A stretch of 25,640 bases of DNA from Bordetella parapertussis. GTDB lineage: Bacteria > Pseudomonadota > Gammaproteobacteria > Burkholderiales > Burkholderiaceae_B. This document shows, piece by piece, positions 1 to 8,883 of the stretch; the stretch's first letter is position 1, and every line of letters starts with the position of its first letter. The stretch is taken from NCBI GenBank assembly GCA_945895265.1, contig CAMDEF010000051.1, positions 1-25,640 on the forward strand. Direction: 5' to 3'. Under the pieces are notes generated by a model. It ran no database searches, was not told where the DNA came from, and was given only the letters and a program-made list of their open reading frames with translations. Both the position numbers and the translations under genes were made by a program.

Positions 1-2423
1 GGGCCTTCTGCTTTGTCTAGCAAACTGGTGACGTAAGGCACCTTTGCTTTCGCAGTTGGGTGCAGCATGTTATGGCGCTCGCAATCTAAGCCATCCCGAC
101 GCAACTCTGTAAAACTGGTCACGCTAAAGATGTCGGCCGATACACCCCAGTCTTTTTCAAGCAACTCGGCGCCCGCCATGACTTCACGCAAAATCGTACC
201 TGAACCAAGCAACTGCGCCTTCACCTTATTTTTACCGCCCTTCTTCAGACGATACATGCCGCGAATAATGCCAGCCTCATCGCCCTTGGTCAGACCAGGT
301 TGCGCGTAGTTTTCATTCATCAACGTCAAATAAAAATAGACGTTTTCTTGATCTTCGATCATGCGCTTCATGCCATGCTGAATAATCACAGCCACTTCAT
401 GCGCAAAGGTCGGGTCGTACGACACGCAATTGGGGATCGTCGACGAGAAGATATGGCTATGGCCGTCTTCGTGTTGCAAGCCTTCGCCGTTGAGCGTTGT
501 ACGCCCAGCGGTACCGCCCAACAAGAAGCCACGCGCCTGCATATCGCCAGCCGCCCACGCCAGATCGCCAATACGCTGAAAACCAAACATCGAGTAATAG
601 ATGTAGAACGGCACCATGATGCGGTTGTTCGTCGAGTACGAGGTTGCTGCTGCAATCCAAGAACTAAACGCGCCCGCTTCGTTGATACCCTCTTGCAATA
701 ACTGCCCATCGGCAGCTTCGCGGTAATACATCACCTGATCTTTATCAACGGGTATGTACTTTTGGCCTTCAGGGGCATAGATACCGATCTGCCTAAACAA
801 GCCTTCCATACCAAAGGTACGTGATTCGTCAGCCAAAATCGGCACCACACGCGGGCCAATGTCTTTGTCGCGCAACACTTGGTTCAACACCCGTACAAAC
901 GCTTGTGTGGTCGAGATCTCACGGCCTTCGACGGTCGGCTCAAGCACAGGGCGCAGCACTTCAAGCAAAGGCGCTTTCAGATTTTCGTCAGCACGCGTGC
1001 GACGCTTGGGTAAATAACCACCCAAGGCTTTACGCCGCTCGTGCAAGTATTGAATTTCAGGCGAATCTTCAGCCGGCTTGTAATAAGGCAGCTCTTCAAG
1101 CTTGCTATCGGGCACTGGGATGTTGTAGCGATCGCGAAATTCGCGAATGGTCGCGATGTCTAGTTTCTTTTGCTGATGCGACGGATTTTTAGCCTGAGCA
1201 ATATGCCCTAAGCCATACCCTTTGATCGTCTTGGCCAAAATCACCGTGGGCTGGCCCGCATGTGCCGAGGCTGCAGCAAAGGCCGCATAGACCTTATGGG
1301 GATCATGACCGCCACGGTTCAGACGCCAGACGTCTTCATCGCTCATGCGTGAAACCAATTCAAGCAGCTTTGGATGTTTACCGAAGAAATGGTCGCGTAC
1401 GAACTTACCGTCGTTAGCCTTGTAGGCCTGATATTCACCGTCGACGGTCTCTTCCATAATCTTGCGCAAGATCCCTTCTTTGTCGCTTGCGAGCAAGGGA
1501 TCCCAATAGCCGCCCCAAATCATTTTGATGACGTTCCAGCCGCTGCCACGAAAATCGCCTTCAAGCTCTTGAATGATTTTGCCGTTGCCACGCACTGGGC
1601 CATCTAAGCGCTGCAAATTGCAATTGACCACGAAAATCAAGTTATCGAGTTTTTCGCGCGCTGCCAAACTAATCGCACCAAGCGACTCAGGCTCATCCAT
1701 CTCGCCATCGCCACAAAATACCCAAACCTTACGCTGACTGGTATCAGCGATGCCACGCGCATGCAAATATTTCAAGAAGCGTGCTTGATAGATGGCCATC
1801 AAAGGCCCTAAGCCCATCGAGACAGTCGGAAACTGCCAGAACTCTGGCATCAGTTTAGGATGCGGATAAGACGACAAACCCTTACCGCCAACTTCTTGCC
1901 GAAAGTTATTCAGTTGATCTTCGGTTAAGCGCCCCTCAAGGTAAGCTCGGCCATACACGCCAGGCGAGGAGTGCCCTTGAAAATACACGAGGTCGCCGCC
2001 ACGCTCTGGCGTGTCTGCATGCCAAAAATGATTTTGGCCGCAGCCAATCATGGTGGCAAGTGAAGCAAACGAAGCGATATGACCACCGAGGTCTCCACCA
2101 TCGGGCGGATTGTGTTTGTTGGCCCTCACCACCATCGCCATCGCATTCCAACGAATGTAGTGGCGGATGCGTGCCTCTAAGTCTAGGTTGCCCGGATGTG
2201 CGGGCTCATGCCCAGCTGGGATGGTGTTGAGATAGGCTGTATTTGCCGAGAACGGGATATGCGCACCCGAGCGGCGCGCCAAATCCGTTAAGCGCTCAAG
2301 TAGATAGTGAGCGCGTTCAGGGCCTTCGCGATCGAGCACGGCCGCCAGGGCGTCGAGCCATTCTTGGGTTTCGAGCGAGTCTGCATCATTTGATGCGTTG
2401 AGTGCGGCAGCTTGTGGTGCCAT
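1..2423 (-). CDS. aceE: Pyruvate dehydrogenase E1 component, homodimeric type (3' end outside window)
   Basis: Thiamine-diphosphate E1 subunit of the pyruvate dehydrogenase complex. It decarboxylates pyruvate and acetylates the lipoyl group of E2 (AceF). The reading frame is open from 2423 to position 1, 807 codons, so roughly 80-90 C-terminal residues of the usual ~890 are missing. Seen directly: the N-terminal ETQEWLDAL segment, the TPP motif GDGEMDEPES (G238-D239-G240) followed about 30 residues later by NCNLQRLDGPV (N269), and HIFSSTIPN/MYRLKKG-type C-terminal segments. The start at 2423 is chosen because it gives the short N-terminus normal for AceE and has GGAG 6 nt upstream. An in-frame ATG at 2489 with AGGAG 8 nt upstream adds 22 residues and cannot be excluded. 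The gene is divergent from the sensor kinase; aceF and lpd would be expected beyond the window. Confidence 0.96.
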   Translation of the reverse strand, partial: MAPQAAALNASNDADSLETQEWLDALAAVLDREGPERAHYLLERLTDLARRSGAHIPFSANTAYLNTIPAGHEPAHPGNLDLEARIRHYIRWNAMAMVVRANKHNPPDGGDLGGHIASFASLATMIGCGQNHFWHADTPERGGDLVYFQGHSSPGVYGRAYLEGRLTEDQLNNFRQEVGGKGLSSYPHPKLMPEFWQFPTVSMGLGPLMAIYQARFLKYLHARGIADTSQRKVWVFCGDGEMDEPESLGAISLAAREKLDNLIFVVNCNLQRLDGPVRGNGKIIQELEGDFRGSGWNVIKMIWGGYWDPLLASDKEGILRKIMEETVDGEYQAYKANDGKFVRDHFFGKHPKLLELVSRMSDEDVWRLNRGGHDPHKVYAAFAAASAHAGQPTVILAKTIKGYGLGHIAQAKNPSHQQKKLDIATIREFRDRYNIPVPDSKLEELPYYKPAEDSPEIQYLHERRKALGGYLPKRRTRADENLKAPLLEVLRPVLEPTVEGREISTTQAFVRVLNQVLRDKDIGPRVVPILADESRTFGMEGLFRQIGIYAPEGQKYIPVDKDQVMYYREAADGQLLQEGINEAGAFSSWIAAATSYSTNNRIMVPFYIYYSMFGFQRIGDLAWAAGDMQARGFLLGGTAGRTTLNGEGLQHEDGHSHIFSSTIPNCVSYDPTFAHEVAVIIQHGMKRMIEDQENVYFYLTLMNENYAQPGLTKGDEAGIIRGMYRLKKGGKNKVKAQLLGSGTILREVMAGAELLEKDWGVSADIFSVTSFTELRRDGLDCERHNMLHPTAKAKVPYVTSLLDKAEG

Positions 2424-2541
2424 GGCAATCTCCGTGGTGACAGCCTGATTGATGTATGAGGCTACCTGTTTTTTGGGTATTTGCGGCATTCTAGGTACTC
2501 CTGAGCGTTGCGGCAACAAATATTTCATGTTGCGGTATAGC

Positions 2542-2558
2542 TTTTCATATTATGAAAA
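2542..2558. promoter_or_regulatory. Perfect 17-bp palindrome, candidate operator between aceE and the kinase gene
   Basis: TTTTCATA-T-TATGAAAA is a perfect odd-centred palindrome in the divergent intergenic region. Two more perfect palindromes flank it: GTTGC-G-GCAAC (2507-2517) and CGCTTG-T-CAAGCG (2584-2596). In addition TGTTGCG (2528-2534) is repeated inverted as CGCAACA (2574-2580). Symmetry of this kind suits a dimeric repressor (GntR or IclR type) or the neighbouring response regulator. I cannot name the protein. Confidence 0.45.
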
Positions 2559-2578
2559 AACTATTCGTTTTAACGCAA
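2549..2578 (-). promoter_or_regulatory. Candidate sigma-70 promoter of aceE
   Basis: On the minus strand TTGCGT (2578-2573), an 18-nt spacer and CATAAT (2554-2549) form a plausible -35/-10 pair, putting the start of transcription near 2542. The -10 lies inside the palindrome at 2542-2558, so a protein bound there would block the promoter. A separate minus-strand TTGACA (2593-2588) has only a poor partner (TAAAAC at 15 nt). Inference from consensus matching only. Confidence 0.4.
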
Positions 2579-2620
2579 CATTTCGCTTGTCAAGCGTAAA
2601 TACGGGGCAACCCGACTAAA

Positions 2621-4399
2621 ATGTCCACCTTATGGATTGCACGTATGTCTAACCCCGCAAAGTCGGTACTCGCCACCCCTTTTCTTGACCAAGCCCGCTT
2701 GCGCCGCCGCAGGTGGTACTGGCTCACGCCCATGCTGGTCTTGGTGCTGTACGCCTGCGTCATGGGCGTGTTCTTTTGGCTTCAACGAATTCACGACGGC
2801 AGCGTCATGTTCGTCACGATTGATCAAGAGCTACGCCAAAATCGTTTGATCTGGGTGGTAGTCGCCTTATCTGTCGTGATTGTGATCGCCTTATTGATGT
2901 TGTGGCGCTACACCCGCTATCGCTCTGAGGCCGAGGCTGCGCTGATTGCCGAAACTGGTTTCAGGCGCGCCATGGAAAACTCCATGTCTACGGGGATGCG
3001 TGTGATTGACCTCGAAGGTCGCATCGCTTATGTGAACCCAGCGTTTTGTCGAATGATTGGCTGGAACGAAGCCGACTTGATTGGCCGATTACCACCGTTT
3101 CCGTACTGGGTACCAGGGCGCTACGAATCGCATCAGCAAACACTTGATAACCTCATGATGGGTAAGGCCCCAAGCTCTGGCATTGAACTCGAGGCACAAC
3201 GTCGCGATGGCTCGCGCTTTAACGCACGCATGTATGTGTCGCCCCTGCTCGACCCACAAGGCACGCAAGTGGGCTGGATGACGTCGATGACCGACATCAC
3301 CGAGCCCAAACGCATTCGCGAAGCCCTGACCGCCGCCCACGAACGTTTTATGACAGTGCTCGAGGGCCTAGACGATGCGATCTCGGTGACTGCCGACTCT
3401 GATGAGGGGCTTGAGCTTTTATTTGCCAATCGCACCTATCGACGTTTTTTTGGTGCGCAAACCAGTGGCCACCATGAATTACTGGCAGGTCGTCGCGGTC
3501 GTTACACCGAAGAATCGGTCGAGATATTTTCTACCACGGTACAGCGCTGGTTCGAAGTGCAGCATCGCATGTTGGCCTGGACCGATGGGCGAAAGGTTCG
3601 GCTGCAGGTAGCGCGCGACATTACCGAACGAAGGCAACACGAAGAAACCTCAAGAATTCAACAAGAAAAAATTCAAATCACCAGCCGTCTGACAACAATG
3701 GGTGAAATGGCCTCGTCGTTAGCGCACGAACTGAACCAACCGTTAACCGCGATCGCCAACTACAGCATGGGGATTGTCGCCATGGTCAAAGCCGGCAATA
3801 CCGACATGAATACCCTTTTGCCCGCACTTGAGAAAACTGCGGCGCAAGCACAGCGCGCCGGAAAAATCATCAGCCGCATCCGTGAATTTGTGAAACGCAG
3901 CGAACCGCGTCGTCAGGCTCTGCAGTTACAGACCGTGATCGATAATGCCGTGGGCTTGGCTGAAATTCATTCGCGTAAGCATCGCGTGGCCATTGCAACC
4001 AACATCCCAGACAATTTGCCAGATGTGCTCGCTGACCCAATTTTGATCGAACAAGTGTTGCTCAATTTGCTAAAAAATGGTCTTGAAGCCATGGATCAAA
4101 GCGCGGTTGACACGCTCTTGTTACAAGTCACCGTACATGACAATCAGATCGAACTCGCCGTCATTGATCACGGTCACGGCCTCACCGACCCAGAGCGGCT
4201 ATTCGAGCCTTTCTTCAGCACCAAATCCGAGGGCCTTGGCATGGGGCTCAACATCTGTCGTACCATTATTGAATCGCACCACGGCCGCCTATGGGCGACC
4301 AGCAATCCAGAAGGCGGTACTATCTTTCGCTTTACACTACCCTGCGTTGATCCAGACGCGATCCAGCTAGACAATCAGTCCGAGGAGTTACCTGCATGA
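2621..4399 (+). CDS. Membrane-bound PAS-domain sensor histidine kinase (FixL/DctB-like)
   Basis: Sensor of a two-component pair. Visible order: two membrane helices at about residues 33-54 and 76-96 with only a short loop between them, so little periplasmic sensing domain. Then a well-formed PAS domain (about 108-228; MRVIDLEGRIAYVNPAF, ending in TDITEPKR), a second weaker PAS (about 235-340, ending in ARDITERR), the dimerisation/phosphoacceptor helix AHELNQPLTAI with H369, and a HATPase domain with N-box (LLNLLKNGLEAM), G1 box (DHGHGL) and FEPFFSTK/GLGMGL. The start is uncertain: ATG 2621 and ATG 2645 both lack a strong SD. The stop overlaps the next gene by ATGA, so kinase and regulator are translationally coupled. 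No haem-PAS signature of true FixL is evident. The signal is unknown. Confidence 0.9.
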   Translation: MSTLWIARMSNPAKSVLATPFLDQARLRRRRWYWLTPMLVLVLYACVMGVFFWLQRIHDGSVMFVTIDQELRQNRLIWVVVALSVVIVIALLMLWRYTRYRSEAEAALIAETGFRRAMENSMSTGMRVIDLEGRIAYVNPAFCRMIGWNEADLIGRLPPFPYWVPGRYESHQQTLDNLMMGKAPSSGIELEAQRRDGSRFNARMYVSPLLDPQGTQVGWMTSMTDITEPKRIREALTAAHERFMTVLEGLDDAISVTADSDEGLELLFANRTYRRFFGAQTSGHHELLAGRRGRYTEESVEIFSTTVQRWFEVQHRMLAWTDGRKVRLQVARDITERRQHEETSRIQQEKIQITSRLTTMGEMASSLAHELNQPLTAIANYSMGIVAMVKAGNTDMNTLLPALEKTAAQAQRAGKIISRIREFVKRSEPRRQALQLQTVIDNAVGLAEIHSRKHRVAIATNIPDNLPDVLADPILIEQVLLNLLKNGLEAMDQSAVDTLLLQVTVHDNQIELAVIDHGHGLTDPERLFEPFFSTKSEGLGMGLNICRTIIESHHGRLWATSNPEGGTIFRFTLPCVDPDAIQLDNQSEELPA

Positions 4400-5022
4400 A
4401 TCTGCCCCAAATAGCCAGTACCGTTTACATCGTTGACGATGACGAGGCGGTACGCGACTCCTTAAGGTGGCTACTCGAAGCCAACAGCTACCGCGTGCGG
4501 GCCTATGCTAGCGCCGAGTCTTTTTTAGCCGAGTACGATGAGCAGCAGCCCGGAGTTCTGATTGTTGATGTGCGCATGCCCGGCATGAGCGGCCTTGAGT
4601 TGCAAGAGCAATTGATTGCACGCAAATCGACAATGCCTGTGGTCTTCATCACCGGCCATGGCGATATCCCCATGGCGATATCCACCATGAAAAAAGGTGC
4701 GGTTGATTTTCTTGAAAAACCGTTTGATGAGACTGCCCTACGCGAAATTGTGGGTCGCATGTTCGAGCAAGCTAATCAGCGCCTGACGCAAGCAAAAGCG
4801 GTACGTCAACACGAAGCGATGCTAGCGCGACTCACCTCACGTGAGCAACAGGTGCTTGAACGCATCGTCGCCGGTCGTTTGAATAAACAGATTGCTGATG
4901 ACTTAGGCATCAGTATCAAAACAGTTGAAGCGCATCGGGCCAACATCATGGAGAAACTCCAAGTCACTACCGTGGCAGACTTGATGAAAGTAGCTCTCGC
5001 CAAACCCGAGATCAGTGCATGA
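4396..5022 (+). CDS. Two-component response regulator, FixJ/NarL-like with LuxR-type HTH
   Basis: Cognate regulator of the upstream kinase (ATGA overlap at 4396-4399). The receiver domain spans about residues 8-120 with acidic pocket D14/D15, phosphoacceptor D58 in IVDVRMPG, T86 and K108 (FLEKPF). A linker leads to a C-terminal LuxR/GerE helix-turn-helix (about 145-202; [31 protein letters not shown]). All residues needed for phosphorylation are present. FixJ-type proteins bind DNA as phosphorylated dimers; the palindromes upstream of the kinase at 2507-2596 are possible targets for autoregulation or aceE control, but this is inference. The ATGA overlap with folD places a biosynthetic gene in the same translation-coupled run. 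Confidence 0.93.
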   Translation: MNLPQIASTVYIVDDDEAVRDSLRWLLEANSYRVRAYASAESFLAEYDEQQPGVLIVDVRMPGMSGLELQEQLIARKSTMPVVFITGHGDIPMAISTMKKGAVDFLEKPFDETALREIVGRMFEQANQRLTQAKAVRQHEAMLARLTSREQQVLERIVAGRLNKQIADDLGISIKTVEAHRANIMEKLQVTTVADLMKVALAKPEISA

Positions 5023-5882
5023 CGGGTCGCATCATTGACGGGGTGGCGCTAGCGGCTAAGATTCGCGAAGACGTTGCTTCGCGCACCTCAGCCCTCATTG
5101 CAGCCGGCACCAAGCCCGGTTTAGCGGTTGTTTTAATCGGTAGCGACCCAGCGTCGCAAGTGTATGTAAAAAACAAAGTCGCGGCATGTCAAAAAGCGGG
5201 TTTGCATTCGGTGCTCGAGCAATATCCGCCCAGCATGACGCAAGCTGAATTACTTGACCGCGTTCGCGCCCTCAACGCCGACCCAGCCATCCATGGCATC
5301 TTGGTGCAACTGCCCTTACCTGCACATATCGATTCGCATTTAGTGATCGAAACCATCGCCCCCGAAAAAGATGTAGATGGTTTTCACATCAGCAACGCGG
5401 GGCTACTGATGACTGGTAAGCCCTTGTTTCGCCCGTGTACGCCCTATGGCGTGATGAAAATGCTTGAGTCTGAGGGCGTGCAATTGCGTGGCGCGGTAGC
5501 CGTGGTGATTGGCGCTAGCAACATCGTCGGCAAGCCAATGACCATGCTGCTGCAAAGCGCGGGGGCAACGGTCACAATCTGCAACTCAAAAACCCGCGAT
5601 CTTGGCTGGCATACCCGTCATGCGGATATCGTGGTGGTCGCGACCGGCAAGCCACGCATGATCGACGGCAGCATGATCAAACCTGGCGCGATCGTCATTG
5701 ATGTGGGGATCAACCGCGGTGCCGACGGTAAGTTGTGTGGCGACGTAGATTTTGACAGCGTTATTCAAGTCGCCAGTGCCGTCACGCCAGTACCCGGTGG
5801 CGTGGGACCCATGACAATCGCTATGTTGTTAGTCAATACGCTAGAGGCCGCCGAACGCGCTCAGCAGAAGCAGGCTGAATAG
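5019..5882 (+). CDS. folD: Bifunctional methylenetetrahydrofolate dehydrogenase/cyclohydrolase
   Basis: Cytosolic C1-metabolism enzyme that oxidises 5,10-methylene-THF to methenyl-THF with NADP and hydrolyses it to 10-formyl-THF. It has 287 residues, normal for FolD. Seen: the catalytic YVKNK segment (Y49, K53), QLPLPAH, the KDVDGFH motif, PCTPYGV, the Rossmann [10 protein letters not shown] nucleotide-binding stretch and the C-terminal [12 protein letters not shown] signature. The ATG at 5019 overlaps the stop of the response regulator (ATGA), so translation is probably coupled. A 43-bp gap separates it from the M3 peptidase gene. Confidence 0.97.
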   Translation: MTGRIIDGVALAAKIREDVASRTSALIAAGTKPGLAVVLIGSDPASQVYVKNKVAACQKAGLHSVLEQYPPSMTQAELLDRVRALNADPAIHGILVQLPLPAHIDSHLVIETIAPEKDVDGFHISNAGLLMTGKPLFRPCTPYGVMKMLESEGVQLRGAVAVVIGASNIVGKPMTMLLQSAGATVTICNSKTRDLGWHTRHADIVVVATGKPRMIDGSMIKPGAIVIDVGINRGADGKLCGDVDFDSVIQVASAVTPVPGGVGPMTIAMLLVNTLEAAERAQQKQAE

Positions 5883-5925
5883 CTAAACATAATCGAGCTT
5901 AATCGCTCAGTAAAATCGAACTTAA

Positions 5926-8091
5926 ATGATGAACCCATTGCTTGTTTCAATGAGTACCCAGATCGATTACGCAGCGATCAAACCCGAACACATTGCCCCC
6001 GCTATCGAACAATTGCTTGGCACAGCGCGTGACGCAGTCTCAGTCGCAGCGAACCCTAAACTTACCGTGAGTTGGGATGCCATCGTTACGCCGTTAGATG
6101 ATGCCTCAGAGCCTTTATGGCGCGCCTGGTCAGTCGTTGGTCATTTGAACTCTGTCGTTAACACTCCTGAACTTCGCGATGCCTATAACGCGATGCTAGC
6201 GAAAATCACTGAGTTCTCGACTTGGGTGGGTTTACACGTCGGTCTGTACTCACAATATCAACGTCTTCACCAATGCCCTAACTTTGAAAACTGGTCACCC
6301 GCGCGTAAACGAGTAATTGAATTGGCGCTACGTGATTTCAAACTCAGCGGAGTCGAACTGCAAGGCGAGGCACGCACACGCTACGCTGAGGTCTCTGATC
6401 AGCAGTCGCAGGTGTCGCAAAAGTTTTCTGAGAACGTCTTAGATGCCACCGATGCCTGGTCGCTTGTGATCGAAGATCGCAAACGCCTTGACGGTGTACC
6501 CGAAGACGTCATCGCCTCGCTGAAAGCCCCAGACGCCGAGCGTTGGACGCTTAATCTGAAGATGCCTTGTTATTTACCAGTGATGCAATACGCACTAGAT
6601 CGCGAGTTGCGACAAACCCTTTATAAGGCATATGCGACGCGCGCCTCTGAACAAGGCGCCAAAGAATTTGACAACTCTGCACTGATTGAACAGGCGTTGT
6701 CCTTGCGCGCTGAAGAATCCAAATTACTGGGCTTTAAACATTTTGCCGACCTGCGCCTGCAAACTCGTATGGCAAATAGCGACCTAGAGGTCACAGACTT
6801 TTTGCGCCAGTTAGCGCAGCGCGCAAAACCGTTTGCCGAGCGTGATCTGATCGAATTAAAAGCCTATGCAAAGACCGAGCTCGGTCTAAGCGATCTTGAA
6901 CCTTGGGATATTGCCTTTGCATCTGAATGCCTGCGTGAAGCGCGCTATGCCTACTCTGACGATGACGTCAAACAATACTTCACCGAACCTCGCGTGCTCA
7001 GCGGCTTGTTTGCTGTCGTACAAACACTGTTCAACGTTGAATTAAAGACCTGTGAAGTCAACGGCTGGCATCCCGACGTACGCGCTGCCTCGGTACACAA
7101 TGCTAAAGGCGAGACGCTTGGTTACCTGCTAATGGATCTCTATGCGCGTCCTGCAAAGCAAGGCGGCGCCTGGGTAGATAGTGAACGCAACCGTCGTAAG
7201 CTTGAGGCATCAAATGAGCGTCAAGCGACGACTGAGACGCAGGCAACCAGTGCCCAAAAGGATGTCGGGCAGCGTCCAAAGGTCCAGACCCCTGTCGTGT
7301 ACTTGACGTGCAACTTTGCTCGGCCGCAAGGTGGTCGCCCTGCGTTACTAACGCACGATGATGTCATCACCCTCTTTCATGAAAGCGGCCATGCTCTGCA
7401 CGCCTTACTCTCTGAAGTCGACGAGCCGGGCGCCTCGGCTTTTGCGGCGGTTGAGTGGGATGCCATCGAGCTACCCTCACAGTTCATGGAAAATTTTTGC
7501 TGGGAATGGTCGGTGTTACAACGCTTGACCTCGCACGTGGATACGCAAGCGCCCTTGCCGCGAGAGCTCTACGATCGCATGACCGCTGCCCGTAATTTTC
7601 AAAGCGGAATGCAAACCGTACGACAAGTTGAGTTTTCGCTCTTTGACATGTTGGTACATAACCGCAGCCAAGGTCTTTCGATTGCCGAGGTGTTGACGCA
7701 GCTTGATCAAGTGCGTGATGAGGTTGCTGTCATACGCCCACCGTCATGGCATCGGTTTCCGCACAGCTTCTCGCATTTGTTTGCCGGTGGCTATGGCGCT
7801 GGCTACTACAGTTACAAGTGGGCCGAAGTGTTATCCGCTGATGCCTTTGCAGCGTTTGAAGAAGCCGCTGCGCGCGCAGCAAACGACGCGCATGCGACGG
7901 GTCAGGCGCTAGAGGGCACCGGTGCGCTTGATGCTGACACAGGTGAGCGCTTTAAGCGTGAAGTGCTTGCAGTAGGTGGTGTACGCCCCGCTGCTGACTC
8001 CTTTAAGGCATTTAGAGGGCGCGCGCCCCAAATTGATGCCCTGTTGCGTCACAGCGGTATGTCGGACACTGAAACTGCGGCGGCGGCCTAA
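5926..8091 (+). CDS. prlC: M3 family zinc oligopeptidase, oligopeptidase A type
   Basis: Cytosolic thermolysin-fold metallopeptidase that degrades short peptides and signal-peptide fragments (OpdA/PrlC). Zinc site: HESGH at residues 485-489 (ligands H485 and H489, catalytic E486) and third ligand E515 in EWDAIELPSQFMENF. The C-terminal substrate region GGYGAGYYSYKWAEVLSADAF is typical. At 721 residues it is about 40 longer than the E. coli enzyme. Part of the excess is a polar Gln/Thr/Ala-rich insert at about residues 423-445, between GGAWVDSE and PVVYLTCNF. The start is ambiguous (ATG 5926, 5929 or 5950; no clear SD). It is distinguished from Dcp by the OpdA-like YLTCNF-ARP segment, but not with certainty. 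Confidence 0.92.
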   Translation: MMNPLLVSMSTQIDYAAIKPEHIAPAIEQLLGTARDAVSVAANPKLTVSWDAIVTPLDDASEPLWRAWSVVGHLNSVVNTPELRDAYNAMLAKITEFSTWVGLHVGLYSQYQRLHQCPNFENWSPARKRVIELALRDFKLSGVELQGEARTRYAEVSDQQSQVSQKFSENVLDATDAWSLVIEDRKRLDGVPEDVIASLKAPDAERWTLNLKMPCYLPVMQYALDRELRQTLYKAYATRASEQGAKEFDNSALIEQALSLRAEESKLLGFKHFADLRLQTRMANSDLEVTDFLRQLAQRAKPFAERDLIELKAYAKTELGLSDLEPWDIAFASECLREARYAYSDDDVKQYFTEPRVLSGLFAVVQTLFNVELKTCEVNGWHPDVRAASVHNAKGETLGYLLMDLYARPAKQGGAWVDSERNRRKLEASNERQATTETQATSAQKDVGQRPKVQTPVVYLTCNFARPQGGRPALLTHDDVITLFHESGHALHALLSEVDEPGASAFAAVEWDAIELPSQFMENFCWEWSVLQRLTSHVDTQAPLPRELYDRMTAARNFQSGMQTVRQVEFSLFDMLVHNRSQGLSIAEVLTQLDQVRDEVAVIRPPSWHRFPHSFSHLFAGGYGAGYYSYKWAEVLSADAFAAFEEAAARAANDAHATGQALEGTGALDADTGERFKREVLAVGGVRPAADSFKAFRGRAPQIDALLRHSGMSDTETAAAA

Positions 8092-8197
8092 TGCAAATCC
8101 GTGCGAACCGACCTTCTTTAAGTTGTCGAGTATCTAAGAGGATACGCTTAGGCGACTGCCTGCTTGCCAGATGCCACAAGATCATACAAAGCAAACG

Positions 8198-8815
8198 ATG
8201 AGGCTCTGGCTAAATCGTCTGTCGCGCCTCTTTTGCATCGTGAGCTTGCTGACTCTGACCGCTTGTTCAGAGCCCGACTACAAGTGGTCGCTTTACGACG
8301 TAAGCGGTCATTTACCCAATCTTGAATTCTCGCTAAAAGGGACCGGCAATAAAACTGTCACCCAGGCGAACCTCAAAAACAAAACAGTATTGGTCTTTTT
8401 TGGCTATGCCAGTTGCCCAGACATTTGTCCGACCACGATGGCACAACTGACTGAGGTGATGACTAAGCTTGGCGACGATGCTCAAGACGTTCGCATTTTA
8501 TTTATCAGTGTCGACCCTCATCGCGATACGCCCGATATGTTGCAAGCCTATGTCGATGCCTTTAATAAAAATGCAGTGGGCCTAACTGGCAGCGAAAAAG
8601 AAGTGGCAGCCTTGGCTAAGCGCTATCGCATCGCCTACCAAATTGAGAAACCCAAGCCTGGCGACAGCGCTGAAATCTATGACGTGACGCACAGCCGCGG
8701 CGTGTTTATTTTTGATCGTTTTGGCAAAGCGCGTTTGTTAGCCTCTGACACCGAAGCGATCGACACAGTCACCGCCGATCTGAGGCGCCTGATTCAAACG
8801 ACGCGCTCAAAGTAA
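8198..8815 (+). CDS. Sco1/SenC/PrrC copper chaperone lipoprotein
   Basis: Periplasmic, membrane-tethered thioredoxin-fold protein that inserts copper into the CuA or CuB site of haem-copper oxidases. Counting from ATG 8198: a lipoprotein signal peptide ending in the lipobox LTAC (C23), the copper-binding CPDIC motif (C73, C77) in FFGYASCPDICPTT, and the distal histidine in THSRGVFIFD. An upstream in-frame ATG at 8171 would add nine polar residues; 8198 is preferred because it gives a compact positive n-region (MRLWLNRLSR) before the hydrophobic core. Neither start has a good SD. The copper ATPase gene follows 68 bp downstream on the same strand, so the two probably serve oxidase copper supply. 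Confidence 0.92.
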   Translation: MRLWLNRLSRLFCIVSLLTLTACSEPDYKWSLYDVSGHLPNLEFSLKGTGNKTVTQANLKNKTVLVFFGYASCPDICPTTMAQLTEVMTKLGDDAQDVRILFISVDPHRDTPDMLQAYVDAFNKNAVGLTGSEKEVAALAKRYRIAYQIEKPKPGDSAEIYDVTHSRGVFIFDRFGKARLLASDTEAIDTVTADLRRLIQTTRSK

Positions 8816-8883
8816 ACAAGACACATGGTGGTCGGTCAATGTTAAGGTTAGTTATCCATCACTCTTGATTGCTGACAGCAACG

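Noticed and set aside
457..709. Short minus-strand frames inside aceE
   Set aside because: They lie in alternative frames of the clear AceE coding sequence, which runs open to the window edge.
8118..8155. Possible hairpins (GTATC/GATAC and CTAAG/CTTAG) between the M3 peptidase and sco genes
   Set aside because: Short, mutually exclusive stems with no T-run; not convincing as a terminator or riboswitch.
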